Source: an uncultured Lachnoanaerobaculum sp. (lineage in GTDB: Bacteria; Bacillota; Clostridia; Lachnospirales; Lachnospiraceae). Taken from it: a stretch of 42,212 bases of DNA. How positions within the stretch are numbered: the first letter of the stretch is position 1; every line of letters starts with the position of its first letter. The notes beneath the pieces were generated by a model, which was not told where the DNA came from, searched no databases, and was given only the letters and a program-made list of their open reading frames with translations. Of this stretch, positions 1-7,889 are shown piece after piece. The translations under genes and the position numbers were made by a program. The stretch lies in the NCBI RefSeq assembly GCF_938015485.1, contig NZ_CALLVU010000082.1, forward strand, positions 1 to 42,212, read 5' to 3'.

Positions 1-76
1 TATGTGAATTTTCAGGGTTGTGTGTACTGTTTAATCTTAAATTATCATGGTTCATCGTTTCGCTGTCTCAAACAGC
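1..76 (-). other. Leader of a probable rRNA operon (genes outside window)
   Basis: Downstream of the three promoters the minus strand reads into a short leader with a GCTGT/ACAGC hairpin (about 62-76) and then a CCTGAAAATTCACATA segment at the window edge. That segment resembles the CCTTGAAAACTG-type stretches commonly seen just before rRNA genes in Firmicutes. The 1-382 interval contains no convincing gene; an open frame at 18-260 has no ribosome binding site and runs against the promoters. The rRNA assignment is an inference. Confidence 0.5.
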
Positions 77-82
77 TCAGCT

Positions 83-111
83 ATTATATCAAGTTCATTT
101 AGTCTTGTCAA
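83..111 (-). promoter_or_regulatory. Downstream-most tandem sigma-A promoter, full consensus
   Basis: Minus-strand TTGACA (111-106), a 17-bp spacer, and TATAAT (88-83) match consensus at all 12 positions. Transcription would start near position 76. This is the strongest promoter visible in the window. Confidence 0.85.
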
Positions 112-176
112 CAACTTTTTTAGGTTATTTTAAGGTTTTTTCTGAACTCGAGTTGTTCTTTTTGAGCAACTTTGAT

Positions 177-205
177 ATAATATCAAACTTTCTATTTATT
201 GTCAA
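177..205 (-). promoter_or_regulatory. Middle tandem sigma-A promoter
   Basis: Minus-strand TTGACA (205-200), a 17-bp spacer, and TATTAT (182-177). The surrounding 120-260 stretch is extremely AT-rich, as expected for the upstream region of a strong stable-RNA promoter. It contains the palindrome AACTCGAGTT near 145-154, of unknown role. Confidence 0.78.
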
Positions 206-272
206 TAGTGTTTTTCTATTATTTTTCAAAAAAGTTTGTTTTTGTTTTTCTGTCTTTTAGGACAGTGACGCT

Positions 273-301
273 ATTCTACACCTTACACACTGTCCTGTCA
301 A
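273..301 (-). promoter_or_regulatory. Upstream-most of three tandem sigma-A promoters
   Basis: On the minus strand a perfect -35 TTGACA (301-296) and a -10 TAGAAT (278-273) are separated by exactly 17 bp. It is the first of three promoters spaced about 95 bp apart, all firing leftward out of the window. No protein-coding gene lies between them and the left edge, so they most likely drive a stable-RNA operon beyond it. Confidence 0.75.
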
Positions 302-344
302 CCTTTCTTTCCCATTTTTTGAAATTTTTTGTGATTTTTAAAAC

Positions 345-377
345 TAAAAAGGAATACCGAAACGATATTCCTTAAAA
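345..377 (-). terminator. Rho-independent terminator of the pdxK-DUF951-ABC-F operon
   Basis: Read on the minus strand, AAGGAATA (373-366) and TATTCCTT (356-349) form an 8-bp stem around a 9-nt loop, followed by a T-rich run. It begins 10 bp past the ABC-F stop codon. Confidence 0.8.
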
Positions 378-382
378 CCTTA

Positions 383-1936
383 TTATACCCTCAGTGACCA
401 TTCCCTACAGTCTATACTTCTTGTTATAAAATCCTCATAGAAATCAGGTTCATGGCAAATCAAAAGTATACTTCCCTTATACGCTTTCAACGCTCTTTTT
501 AACTCTTCCTTTGCATCCACATCCAGATGGTTTGTAGGCTCATCCAAAAACAGTACATTGGTAGCCCTGTTTATGATTTTACACAGCCTCACCTTAGCCT
601 GCTCTCCACCTGAAAGCACTCTGAATAAGCTCTCAATATGCTTTGTAGTCAAACCGCATTTTGCCAGAGCCGATCTTACCTCATACTGACTGAATCCCGG
701 AAACTCACTCCAAAGTTCCTCTATGCAGGTATTCTTTGACTTATTGTCACTCTCCTGCTCAAAGTAGCCTATCTCAAGATAGTCTCCAAGTACAGTCTTC
801 CCTGAAAGTGCCGGTGTCAAACCCAAGATACTTTTTAACAGGGTAGACTTTCCTATACCGTTTACACCGAACATGGCTATCTTTTCGCCTCTTTCCATTC
901 TTACATTGATAGGTTTTGACAGCGGTGTGTCATATCCTATAACAAGGTCTGTAGTCTCAAAAATAGTCTTACCCGGTGTTCTCGCCTCTTTAAAGTTAAA
1001 TTCAGGCTTCGGTTTTTCTGCCGCAAGCTCTATTATATCCATCTTATCAAGCTTTTTTTGTCTGCTCATCGCCATATTTCTTGTTGCGACTCTGGCCTTA
1101 TTTCTGGCAACAAAATCAGCCAACTCTTCTCTTTCCCTTTGCTGACGATTGTAGGCAGCCTCAAGCTGCTTTTTCTTTACCTCATATACCTCAAGGAATT
1201 TGTCATAGTCTCCAACATATCTGTTAAGCTCCTGATTTTCCATATGGTATATGATATTTACCACCGAATTGAGGAAAGGTATATCATGTGAGATAAGTAC
1301 AAAAGCATTTTCATAATCCTGTAAATATCTTTTCAACCACTCTATATGCTCGGCATCCAAATAGTTTGTAGGCTCGTCCAGAAGTAAAATATCAGGTTTT
1401 TGAAGTAAAAGCTTAGCCAAAAGGATCTTTGTCCTCTGTCCTCCGCTAAGCTCGGTCACATCCCTGTCAAGTCCAATATCGCTAAGTCCCAGTGCATTTG
1501 CAACCTCTTCCACCTTTGCGTCTATAGTATAGAAATCATGTGCCATCAAGAGTTCCTGAATAGTGCCAAGCTCCTCCATAAGCTCATCCATCACACTTTC
1601 ATCAGCCGTTGTAAGCATATCGCAGATCTCATTCATCCTTTTTTCCATATCAAAAAGATGATCAAACGCCTGCTTTAGGGCATCTCTGATACTGATACCC
1701 TCCTGTAGCACTGAATGCTGGTCAAGGTATCCTATCTGAACATTCTTCGCCCACTCTATTTTGCCCTCATCCGGCATAAGCTTACCGGTCACCACGCTCA
1801 TAAATGTAGACTTACCCTCTCCGTTGGCACCTACAAGTCCTATATGCTCACCTTTTAGCATTCTGAAGGAAACATTGTCAAAAATAGCTCTATCGCCGAA
1901 ACCGTGGCTCAAATTTTCCACATTCAAAATACTCAT
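383..1936 (-). CDS. ABC-F family ATPase (duplicated ATP-binding cassette, no membrane domain)
   Basis: Soluble 517-residue protein with two ABC ATPase cassettes, the hallmark of ABC-F proteins that bind the ribosome and modulate translation or protect it from antibiotics. Cassette 1 has Walker A GANGEGKST (36-44), signature LSGGQRTK and Walker B ILLLDEPTNYLD. Cassette 2 has GVNGIGKST, LSGGEQAK and LFLDEPTNHLD. A charged helical linker (about 245-310) with many K/R/E residues joins them, as in the family's P-site tether region. The start overlaps the DUF951 stop by ATGA, implying translational coupling. A resistance role cannot be told from a housekeeping YbiT/Uup-like role by sequence reading alone. 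Confidence 0.93.
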   Translation of the reverse strand: MSILNVENLSHGFGDRAIFDNVSFRMLKGEHIGLVGANGEGKSTFMSVVTGKLMPDEGKIEWAKNVQIGYLDQHSVLQEGISIRDALKQAFDHLFDMEKRMNEICDMLTTADESVMDELMEELGTIQELLMAHDFYTIDAKVEEVANALGLSDIGLDRDVTELSGGQRTKILLAKLLLQKPDILLLDEPTNYLDAEHIEWLKRYLQDYENAFVLISHDIPFLNSVVNIIYHMENQELNRYVGDYDKFLEVYEVKKKQLEAAYNRQQREREELADFVARNKARVATRNMAMSRQKKLDKMDIIELAAEKPKPEFNFKEARTPGKTIFETTDLVIGYDTPLSKPINVRMERGEKIAMFGVNGIGKSTLLKSILGLTPALSGKTVLGDYLEIGYFEQESDNKSKNTCIEELWSEFPGFSQYEVRSALAKCGLTTKHIESLFRVLSGGEQAKVRLCKIINRATNVLFLDEPTNHLDVDAKEELKRALKAYKGSILLICHEPDFYEDFITRSIDCREWSLRV

Positions 1937-2127
1937 TGTATATCTTTTCCTTTTTCTTGTGATTTAATGCTTTTTTCTATACTCTTTCTTGCAATCATCA
2001 TCTGATGGTTACAACCAACGCATTTCAGTCGCAAATCCTGTCCGATTCTAAGTACTTCCCACTCATATGAGCCACATGGATGTGGCTTTTTCAATGTAAG
2101 TATATCCCCTACATCAATTTTTATCAT
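1933..2127 (-). CDS. DUF951 family small protein
   Basis: A 64-residue protein resembling DUF951, a conserved Firmicutes family of unknown function. The N-terminal half is a small beta-rich domain with a KKPHPCGSYEWEVLRIG stretch and a CVGC motif (near 36-39); together with the earlier Cys these could bind a metal, though this is inference. The C-terminus is Lys/Ser-rich and probably disordered. It overlaps both neighbours by 4 nt (ATGA at each junction), so it is the middle gene of a tightly coupled operon with the upstream pyridoxine kinase and downstream ABC-F. The family often sits beside mechanosensitive channel, parB or ychF genes elsewhere, so this context gives little functional clue. 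Confidence 0.85.
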   Translation of the reverse strand: MIKIDVGDILTLKKPHPCGSYEWEVLRIGQDLRLKCVGCNHQMMIARKSIEKSIKSQEKGKDIQ

Positions 2128-2963
2128 TTATCCAACTCTCTCACAAGCACAGGTATAGCCTTTTCAAACTTTACGCCATACCAGTGGCTGTCGTCATCTA
2201 TTGTCTTTAATATAGCCTCTGAAACAAATTTTGCAGCTGTCTCCACGGCCTCTCTCATAGTCTTACCCTTCATAAGACTTCCTGTAAATGCCGCAGCATA
2301 GCAATCACCTGTACCATGTGCATCTTTCTTTATTCTGTCAATATAGAAAATCTCCATATTGTCGGTTTCACCCTCATATACGGCAATTCCGAGCTTACCC
2401 TCCATATTCTTGATGCCCTTTAATATTACATTCTTTGCACCAAGCTCTCTAAGCTTATGAATAATGCTCATTATATATTCACCGCTTTGATTTTCAAGGA
2501 TTATATCGCTGTCTGTAAGAAGAGCCGCCTCTGTCATATTCGGCAAAATTATATCCGCTACAGAGATAAGAGTCTTCATTTCCTTAACAAACGCATCGTC
2601 AAAACCTGTATACAGTTTTCCGTTGTCCGCCATAGCAGGGTCAACTATTCTCTTACCTTCAGGCTTTAACAGATTATTGAATAAATCCTTTACAATATCA
2701 ATCTGTCTCTTACTTCCGAGATATCCGGTATATATTGCATCAAAGCTGATACCTTCCTTTAGCCAATGTTCCATAATCTTCGGTAAATCTTCAGTCAAAT
2801 CTCTGAAAGTAAATCCGCTAAATCCGCCTGTATGTGTTGACAAAATAGCGGACGGCATTATCGCCGTCTCCACTCCGCAAGCCGAAAGAATAGGCAGTGC
2901 CACTGTAATAGAGCACTGTCCGTAACATGAGATGTCCTGTACCGTTAATACCTTTTTGTCCAT
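2124..2963 (-). CDS. pdxK: Pyridoxine/pyridoxamine kinase, ribokinase (PfkB-like) superfamily
   Basis: A 279-residue kinase of the PdxK/PdxY type, phosphorylating B6 vitamers with ATP in pyridoxal phosphate salvage. The N-terminal VQDISCYGQCS segment (about 8-18) is the vitamin-binding strand-loop, and HTGG (about 44-47) is typical of PdxY/PdxK. The VDPAMADNG block near 107-115 and the C-terminal anion-hole motif GTGDCYAAAF (catalytic Asp of GTGD) are intact. It heads the three-gene operon, with an AGGGGG ribosome binding site just upstream. A diverged paralogue lies at 23.0-23.8 kb; this copy looks the more canonical and is the better candidate for the housekeeping enzyme. Confidence 0.88.
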   Translation of the reverse strand: MDKKVLTVQDISCYGQCSITVALPILSACGVETAIMPSAILSTHTGGFSGFTFRDLTEDLPKIMEHWLKEGISFDAIYTGYLGSKRQIDIVKDLFNNLLKPEGKRIVDPAMADNGKLYTGFDDAFVKEMKTLISVADIILPNMTEAALLTDSDIILENQSGEYIMSIIHKLRELGAKNVILKGIKNMEGKLGIAVYEGETDNMEIFYIDRIKKDAHGTGDCYAAAFTGSLMKGKTMREAVETAAKFVSEAILKTIDDDSHWYGVKFEKAIPVLVRELDK

Positions 2964-3035
2964 AAAAAACCCCCTAAATTTATTTTATTATATAAAATTA
3001 TAGCAAAAATGCTCAGCCACAATTCTTTGCATTCT

Positions 3036-3041
3036 ATTATA
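3036..3041 (-). promoter_or_regulatory. Extended -10 promoter of the pdxK operon
   Basis: Minus-strand TGGTATAAT is an extended -10 element (TGN plus consensus TATAAT) about 73 bp upstream of the pdxK start. No good -35 hexamer lies 16-18 bp further upstream, which fits an extended -10 promoter. Confidence 0.55.
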
Positions 3042-3092
3042 CCACAAAATACCTGACAGCTTTAAAAAATATATAAATTTTAGTTTAATATT

Positions 3093-3458
3093 TCAACTTT
3101 TTGTAAACCTTTTCATTTCTTCAAATGCGATATCGATTATCGCCTGCTTTTCTTCAGGCTTCAGTCTGTATACAGTCTCTTTTTCTTTCCAATTCTTTAT
3201 TACTTCGTCAAGACTCGGGCGTTCTTCATCCTCATCGTATATATCGGGATCTGACAGATTTGCAATGCTCTCACGCAAAACCAAAAGTTCAAAATGATAA
3301 CTCTTTGTCTTTTTATTCTTAGGAAATACTTCATTCAACCTGTTTTCTTCCCAACTCTTTTGCTCTTCACCGAACGGATACAGCTTTTTATAATATCTGT
3401 CCATTTTTTTCTTTTTCTGCTTTGCAGTTTCAAAATTGAACCAATCCGCTATTCCCAT
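3093..3458 (-). CDS. Conserved hypothetical protein, last gene of the 12-kb operon
   Basis: A 121-residue soluble, highly charged protein whose family I do not recognise. It opens with a hydrophobic-aromatic patch (MGIADWFNFE) followed by a run of lysines (about 14-20). An acidic segment DIYDEDEERPSLDE sits around residues 76-90, and the C-terminus is helical (KPEEKQAIIDIAFEEMKRF). No cysteine pairs, signal peptide or membrane segment is seen. It starts 4 nt after the rpiB stop with an AAGG-type binding site, so it is co-transcribed with rpiB. No clear terminator follows; the next 60 bp is only AT-rich. Confidence 0.7.
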   Translation of the reverse strand: MGIADWFNFETAKQKKKKMDRYYKKLYPFGEEQKSWEENRLNEVFPKNKKTKSYHFELLVLRESIANLSDPDIYDEDEERPSLDEVIKNWKEKETVYRLKPEEKQAIIDIAFEEMKRFTKS

Positions 3459-3462
3459 ATCT

Positions 3463-3912
3463 TTACCTTGAGTACTTTTCTTCTATTTCAGTGATGATAT
3501 CAAGTCTGTTTTGATGTCTGCCGCCCTCATACTCTGTAGCTAGGAATGTATCCACAATCATCTTTGCCATCTCCGAGCCTACCACTCTGGCACCGAATGC
3601 GATAATCTGAGCATTGTTATGAAGTGCCGCCATTTTTGCCGAATAAGGCTCCGAACATACAGCCGCTCTGATTCCCGGCACCTTGTTCGCCGCCAAAGAA
3701 ATACCGATACCTGTACCGCAAATAAGTACGCCCTTGTCAAGCTTTCCCGCAACTATTGCCTCAGCCACATCTCTTCCCGGTACAGGGTAATCACACTTTT
3801 CACCTTCTTTAGCTCCGAACTCAAACACCTCATGGCCTGCATTTTTCAGATGCTCTATTATAACCTCTCTAAGCTCCACAGCCGCATGGTCGTTTCCTAC
3901 TCCGATTCTCAT
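3463..3912 (-). CDS. rpiB: Ribose-5-phosphate isomerase B (RpiB/LacAB family)
   Basis: A 149-residue sugar-phosphate isomerase interconverting ribose-5-phosphate and ribulose-5-phosphate in the non-oxidative pentose phosphate pathway. The N-terminal GNDHA (6-10) corresponds to the usual GSDHAG phosphate/substrate loop. The catalytic Cys65 lies in LICGTGIGIS, and His98 in ALHNNAQ completes the active site. Length and motifs match RpiB closely. A GGAGAGAAT site precedes the start. It follows rsmI by 12 nt in the same operon. An allose-6-phosphate isomerase role is possible but no allose genes are nearby. Confidence 0.93.
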   Translation of the reverse strand: MRIGVGNDHAAVELREVIIEHLKNAGHEVFEFGAKEGEKCDYPVPGRDVAEAIVAGKLDKGVLICGTGIGISLAANKVPGIRAAVCSEPYSAKMAALHNNAQIIAFGARVVGSEMAKMIVDTFLATEYEGGRHQNRLDIITEIEEKYSR

Positions 3913-3924
3913 ATTCTCTCCTTA

Positions 3925-4770
3925 CTATCCCAGAAGTTCTTTATAAACTTCCCTCTTTTGTATTCCTCTATCCTTTGCTACAGCCTTCATAGCCTCTTTT
4001 TTATCAAGCCCTTCCGATATATATTTATCGAAATGCTCCTTTATACCGATTTCTTCAAAGGATTTTTGTCTTTCATTTCTTTTTTCAAGAAGACTTTTGC
4101 CCTCTATTACCAGCACATACTCCCCTCTGACTGCAACTCTACCCAGCTCATAGTCATCTATTATCTTGCCTAAGTTTCCTCTAAGCACCTCTTCATGAAG
4201 CTTTGTAAGCTCCCTTACTATAGAAATCTTCCTGTCTCCAAGGTACTCAAAAAGCTCCTTTAATGTCTTTATCAGCCTGTGCGGTGCCTCATAAAGTATA
4301 ATTGTTCTGCTTTCATCGGAAAGCTCTTTTAGTATCTGTTTTTTCTCATTCTTATCGCTTGGTAAAAAACCTTCAAACGAAAATCTCCTTGAACTGATAC
4401 CGCTTATTGCAAGTGCGGATACCACAGCACTTGCTCCCGGTATAACGGTAACACAAAGTCCCTCTTTGTATGCAATATCCACAAGCTCATATCCGGGGTC
4501 CGATATCGCAGGCATACCGGCATCCGACACAAATGCAATATTCTTACCTGCCTTTACCTTCTCACACAGTTCATAAGCCTTGTCTATCTTGTTGTACTCA
4601 TGATACGATGTCAAAGGCGCCTTTATGTCAAAATGATTCAAAAGCCTTATTGTATTTCTGGTATCTTCACAGGCAATAATATCCACATTTTTCAGAGTGT
4701 CTATTGCCCTTATACTCATATCCGAAAGATTACCGATAGGTGTAGCCACCAAATATATCTTACCTGCCAT
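3925..4770 (-). CDS. rsmI: 16S rRNA (cytidine-1402-2'-O)-methyltransferase
   Basis: A 281-residue tetrapyrrole-methylase-fold enzyme that uses SAM to methylate the ribose of C1402 in 16S rRNA at the P-site. The family signatures are plain: LVATPIGNLSDMS (about 7-19), ACEDTRNT, and SDAGMPAISDPG (about 82-93). The C-terminal helical segment (about 235-280) is typical of full-length RsmI. The start overlaps the upstream methyltransferase gene by 11 nt. In B. subtilis the orthologue yabC sits at the same place in the equivalent near-origin cluster. Confidence 0.95.
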   Translation of the reverse strand: MAGKIYLVATPIGNLSDMSIRAIDTLKNVDIIACEDTRNTIRLLNHFDIKAPLTSYHEYNKIDKAYELCEKVKAGKNIAFVSDAGMPAISDPGYELVDIAYKEGLCVTVIPGASAVVSALAISGISSRRFSFEGFLPSDKNEKKQILKELSDESRTIILYEAPHRLIKTLKELFEYLGDRKISIVRELTKLHEEVLRGNLGKIIDDYELGRVAVRGEYVLVIEGKSLLEKRNERQKSFEEIGIKEHFDKYISEGLDKKEAMKAVAKDRGIQKREVYKELLG

Positions 4771-5503
4771 ATATTTTTAACACCTCATCCGTATAAACAT
4801 TTTTATCCTTATATACCACCAAAGGAGGTTCCACATCCATCCAGACTCCGGAACCCTTTGCACCCTCTATGAGTACAAGATTTGCCTTACTTTCAATATA
4901 AGGATGAATAAATCTTAACCTTTTGGGTTCAATCCTGTTTTGCCTCATTGATGCAAATATTTCAGAAAGTCTGTTCGGTCTGTGTATCATAAAAAACTTT
5001 CCGCTCTCTTTTAACAGCTTACTTGCAATATTTATTACAGTCTCAAGATCTGTAAGTAACTCATGTCTTGCAATTGCCATAGGCAAATCCGGATTTTTTA
5101 TAGCTGTCGTATCCTTCATGTACGGCGGATTTACACAGACACTGTCCACACTGCAATTATTTATATATTTTAACGCATTTGAAATATCGTCATTTACAAT
5201 ATCTATTTTTTCATCCAGCTTATTGTAACTTACACTTCGCCTTGCCATATCTGCAATATCACTTTGTATCTCAATGCCGGTTATCTTCTTTGCATCGGTC
5301 TTCGCACTTAAAAGTATAGGCACTATACCGCTTCCTGTGCAAAGATCCACAACATGACCGTTTTTCTTTACCTTTACAAAATTCGATAAAAGTACGGCAT
5401 CTATACCGAAACAAAACTTATCGGGATCCTGTATAAGGTAAAGCCCGTTGCACTGCAAATCATCAAGCCGCTCTCTACATTCTTCTCTTAATAATTCACC
5501 CAT
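4760..5503 (-). CDS. N6-adenine tRNA methyltransferase, TrmN6/YabB-like
   Basis: A 247-residue Rossmann-fold SAM-dependent methyltransferase. The SAM-binding loop is DLCTGSGIVP (53-62), the acidic strand-2 end is GIEIQ (76-80), and NPPY (125-128) is the catalytic motif of N6-adenine methyltransferases. The N-terminal block QDPDKFCFGIDAVLLSNF matches TrmN6, which methylates A37 of tRNA1(Val). The B. subtilis orthologue yabB lies between yaaT/yabA and yabC, and here the gene lies between ricT and rsmI. No yabA or GIY-YIG yazA gene is present in the gap. The exact RNA substrate in this organism is inferred. Confidence 0.88.
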   Translation of the reverse strand: MGELLREECRERLDDLQCNGLYLIQDPDKFCFGIDAVLLSNFVKVKKNGHVVDLCTGSGIVPILLSAKTDAKKITGIEIQSDIADMARRSVSYNKLDEKIDIVNDDISNALKYINNCSVDSVCVNPPYMKDTTAIKNPDLPMAIARHELLTDLETVINIASKLLKESGKFFMIHRPNRLSEIFASMRQNRIEPKRLRFIHPYIESKANLVLIEGAKGSGVWMDVEPPLVVYKDKNVYTDEVLKIYGR

Positions 5504-5506
5504 GGC

Positions 5507-6319
5507 TTAAGCTTGTATCCTTATCTCACTTAGTGAATATTCCTCTATTTCCTTTGCATCCTCAGACTTGGTTACAAGCACCTTCACAGTCTGCCTAAGT
5601 ACACTTGTGGAAACTATCACGCCGGCTTCTCCCAGAGGCGTGCGTACACTTACTCCTTCTCTCGGCATCTTTCCGTTCAAATACTCATAAGTCTCCGCCT
5701 CGTTTTTTAAGCAGCACATCAGCCTGCCGCACACTCCGCTTATCTTTGCCGGATTCAGTGAAAGACTCTGCTCCTTTGCCATCTTTATAGATACAGGCAC
5801 AAAGTCTGAAAGGTAGCTGTGACAACAAAGTGCTCTGCCGCATGACCCCATGCCGCCTACCATCTTGGTTTCATCTCTTACACCTACTTGTCTGAGTTCT
5901 ATTCTCACTCTGAAAATAGATGCCAGTATCTTTACAAGCTCTCTGAAGTCCACTCTGCACTCGGCCGTAAAATAAAACAGCACCTTTGCATTGTCAAATG
6001 TATACTCGGCCGAAATAAGCTTCATAGGCAAATCAAGTTCTATTATCTTTGCCTTACATATATCAAAAGCTTCCTTTTCCTTTTTCAGATTCTCCTCAAA
6101 TCTGACAACATCCTCTATATCAGCCTTTTTAATTATCTTCTTTATGGGATTAGTATAGTTTTCACTGAGTTCTCTCGGCCCCAATATTACTCTTCCGCAT
6201 TCCACACCTCGGTCGGTCTCAGCTATAACTCTGTCGTTTACATCTATATCAATATCATCAGGATCATAGTAGCAGATTTTTCCCACTTCCCTAAACCTAA
6301 CGCCGATTATCTTCATCAT
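5507..6319 (-). CDS. ricT: RicT/YaaT, PSP1-domain regulatory iron-sulfur protein
   Basis: A 270-residue PSP1-family protein. RicT (YaaT) forms the Y-complex with RicA and RicF in B. subtilis, which carries iron-sulfur clusters and steers RNase Y-dependent mRNA maturation, competence and sporulation. The conserved cysteine groups are visible in GMGSCGRALCCHSY and GVCGRLMCCLKNE (about 155-205), the expected cluster ligands. Two adjacent ATG codons follow a GGAG site, so the start may be one residue later. It is 6 nt downstream of holB, the same order as holB-yaaT in Bacillus. RicA and RicF are not in this window. Confidence 0.92.
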   Translation of the reverse strand: MMKIIGVRFREVGKICYYDPDDIDIDVNDRVIAETDRGVECGRVILGPRELSENYTNPIKKIIKKADIEDVVRFEENLKKEKEAFDICKAKIIELDLPMKLISAEYTFDNAKVLFYFTAECRVDFRELVKILASIFRVRIELRQVGVRDETKMVGGMGSCGRALCCHSYLSDFVPVSIKMAKEQSLSLNPAKISGVCGRLMCCLKNEAETYEYLNGKMPREGVSVRTPLGEAGVIVSTSVLRQTVKVLVTKSEDAKEIEEYSLSEIRIQA

Positions 6320-6325
6320 ATTCTC

Positions 6326-7300
6326 CTATTTTCTAAGTCCGATAAAAAGCAATTCCATAACCGTGTCCCCACTTACATTGGAATTCAGTCTAATCTCCGT
6401 CTCATCTATCAAGTCTATTATACTATTTATCTTTTGCAGTGTATATTCCCTTGAAAGCCTAAAAATAATGCTTTCTTCTCTTATAAATATAAGATTTTCC
6501 TTCTTCTTTGTAAGCTTTATGATACAGATATCTCTATACCAAAGCCTGAGAAAATTTATAAAATCTTTAAAGCCGCCGGTTCTTTTCTTCAGCTCCTCAA
6601 TAAAGTTAAGTATCTCATTTATACCCACTTCACAAATGTTCTTTAAAAACTCTACATTTTTTTCATATATTGAGGCAAAGTCCTCCGACTCCGCCATAGC
6701 CTTTGCAACCCCCGGCGCACCGTTTGAGTACGACGCAAGCACACCGGCAATTTTCTCACTTACTCCGCTTTCACAAAGCCAGCCTTTAATCCTGTCATTA
6801 CTTACAGGACTTAATAAAAGTTTCAAGCACCTGCTCCTTATAGTCTCAAGCAGCATACTCATATTTCTTACCAAAAGCAAAATAACAACGTACTCCGGAG
6901 GCTCCTCTATAGTCTTTAAAAGTGCATTCTGTGCCCCGACAGTCATCTTATCGGCTTCATCTATAACATATATTTTATATTTGCCGTGGTAAGGTCTTAT
7001 AGCCACATCGGATACAACATTCTCTCTGATTCTGTCTATTCCTATACTCTCCTTACTCTCCGCATCCATATAAAAAAAATCAGGATACGCATTTGCCAGA
7101 AACTGCCTGCAGGACGGACACCTTCCGCATCCGATATGATTATTTTCACATATAAGTCTCATGGCAAACTCTCTTGCGATTTTCTCTTTGCCTATCCCTT
7201 TATCTCCTGCCAGGATATACGCATGTGAAACCGTATTTTTTATTATTGATTCTTTCAGATGATTTCTCACCTTCTCGTTTCCAAGAATAAATTCACTCAT
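6326..7300 (-). CDS. holB: DNA polymerase III clamp loader, delta-prime subunit
   Basis: A 324-residue AAA+ protein of the HolB/DnaX family, a structural subunit of the sliding-clamp loader. The N-terminal YILAGDKGIGKEKIAREF segment is a degenerate P-loop. The zinc-binding module follows as CGRCPSC (about 58-64), preceded by another Cys in LICEN. IYVIDEADKMTVGAQNALLKTIEEPP is the conserved sensor/Walker-B-like region. The C-terminal helices are poorly conserved, as usual for the subunit. It starts 1 nt after the guanylate-kinase-like gene stop. Confidence 0.93.
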   Translation of the reverse strand: MSEFILGNEKVRNHLKESIIKNTVSHAYILAGDKGIGKEKIAREFAMRLICENNHIGCGRCPSCRQFLANAYPDFFYMDAESKESIGIDRIRENVVSDVAIRPYHGKYKIYVIDEADKMTVGAQNALLKTIEEPPEYVVILLLVRNMSMLLETIRSRCLKLLLSPVSNDRIKGWLCESGVSEKIAGVLASYSNGAPGVAKAMAESEDFASIYEKNVEFLKNICEVGINEILNFIEELKKRTGGFKDFINFLRLWYRDICIIKLTKKKENLIFIREESIIFRLSREYTLQKINSIIDLIDETEIRLNSNVSGDTVMELLFIGLRK

Positions 7301-7301
7301 C

Positions 7302-7883
7302 TTATATGATTCCCATATCTTTTTTTATTTCCAAGATACATTTATTCAAATCTTCATTCAAATATCTCTTGGTAATACCTGCAGCCTCAAGCCTTGCATC
7401 CGAGAAATCTTCACTGTCAGCCAAATATCTCCTGCAAAGCTCGGCATAGTTGGGTTTTTCCTCCATCATCTCTCTGTTCACAGCCCTTTGAAGCCTGATA
7501 CCGTCACCAAGGTCTATATAGATAGGCACAACATTTTCGGCACCGAAATACTCTCGTATCTTTTTATAAGACTCAAGAGTCCCTATTATGAGATAGTTCT
7601 TACTCTCAAGATGCACTGAACCGTCGTCAATTGTGGCATAAGTCCACCTTCCCTGAACTGTATTATATGTTCTCATCTCTATAAGCTTACCCTGCCTTCT
7701 GTAGTCTTCTATAACAGACTCGTCCACAAAGTGATAGCTTACACCTTCTACATCCTCACTCCTTTTGGGTCTGGTAGTATATGTTATAATCTTTTTTGTT
7801 CTGGGACATTCATCGTGAAGCCTGTTAAAGATAGTATCTTTACCGGAAGCACTCTTGCCCATAACATAATAAATTTTTCCCAT
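7302..7883 (-). CDS. Guanylate kinase-like protein
   Basis: A 193-residue P-loop kinase of the guanylate kinase family, which converts GMP to GDP with ATP. The P-loop is MGKSASGKDT (8-17). Canonical Gmk has GK followed by Gly-Thr, and here Asp replaces that Gly. ITYTTRPKRSEDVEGVSYHF (about 34-53) is the GMP-binding segment with the conserved TTRxxR. The lid region with QRAVNRE is recognisable. It occupies the position held by thymidylate kinase (tmk) in the B. subtilis yaaO-tmk-holB block. It may be a second guanylate kinase beside a standard gmk near rpoZ; substrate specificity cannot be assigned by reading. Confidence 0.8.
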   Translation of the reverse strand: MGKIYYVMGKSASGKDTIFNRLHDECPRTKKIITYTTRPKRSEDVEGVSYHFVDESVIEDYRRQGKLIEMRTYNTVQGRWTYATIDDGSVHLESKNYLIIGTLESYKKIREYFGAENVVPIYIDLGDGIRLQRAVNREMMEEKPNYAELCRRYLADSEDFSDARLEAAGITKRYLNEDLNKCILEIKKDMGII

Positions 7884-7889
7884 TGTATC

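Noticed and set aside
18..260. Open frame of 80 codons on the plus strand at the left edge
   Set aside because: No ribosome binding site, Phe/Leu/Ser-rich product from AT-rich DNA, and it runs against three consensus promoters.
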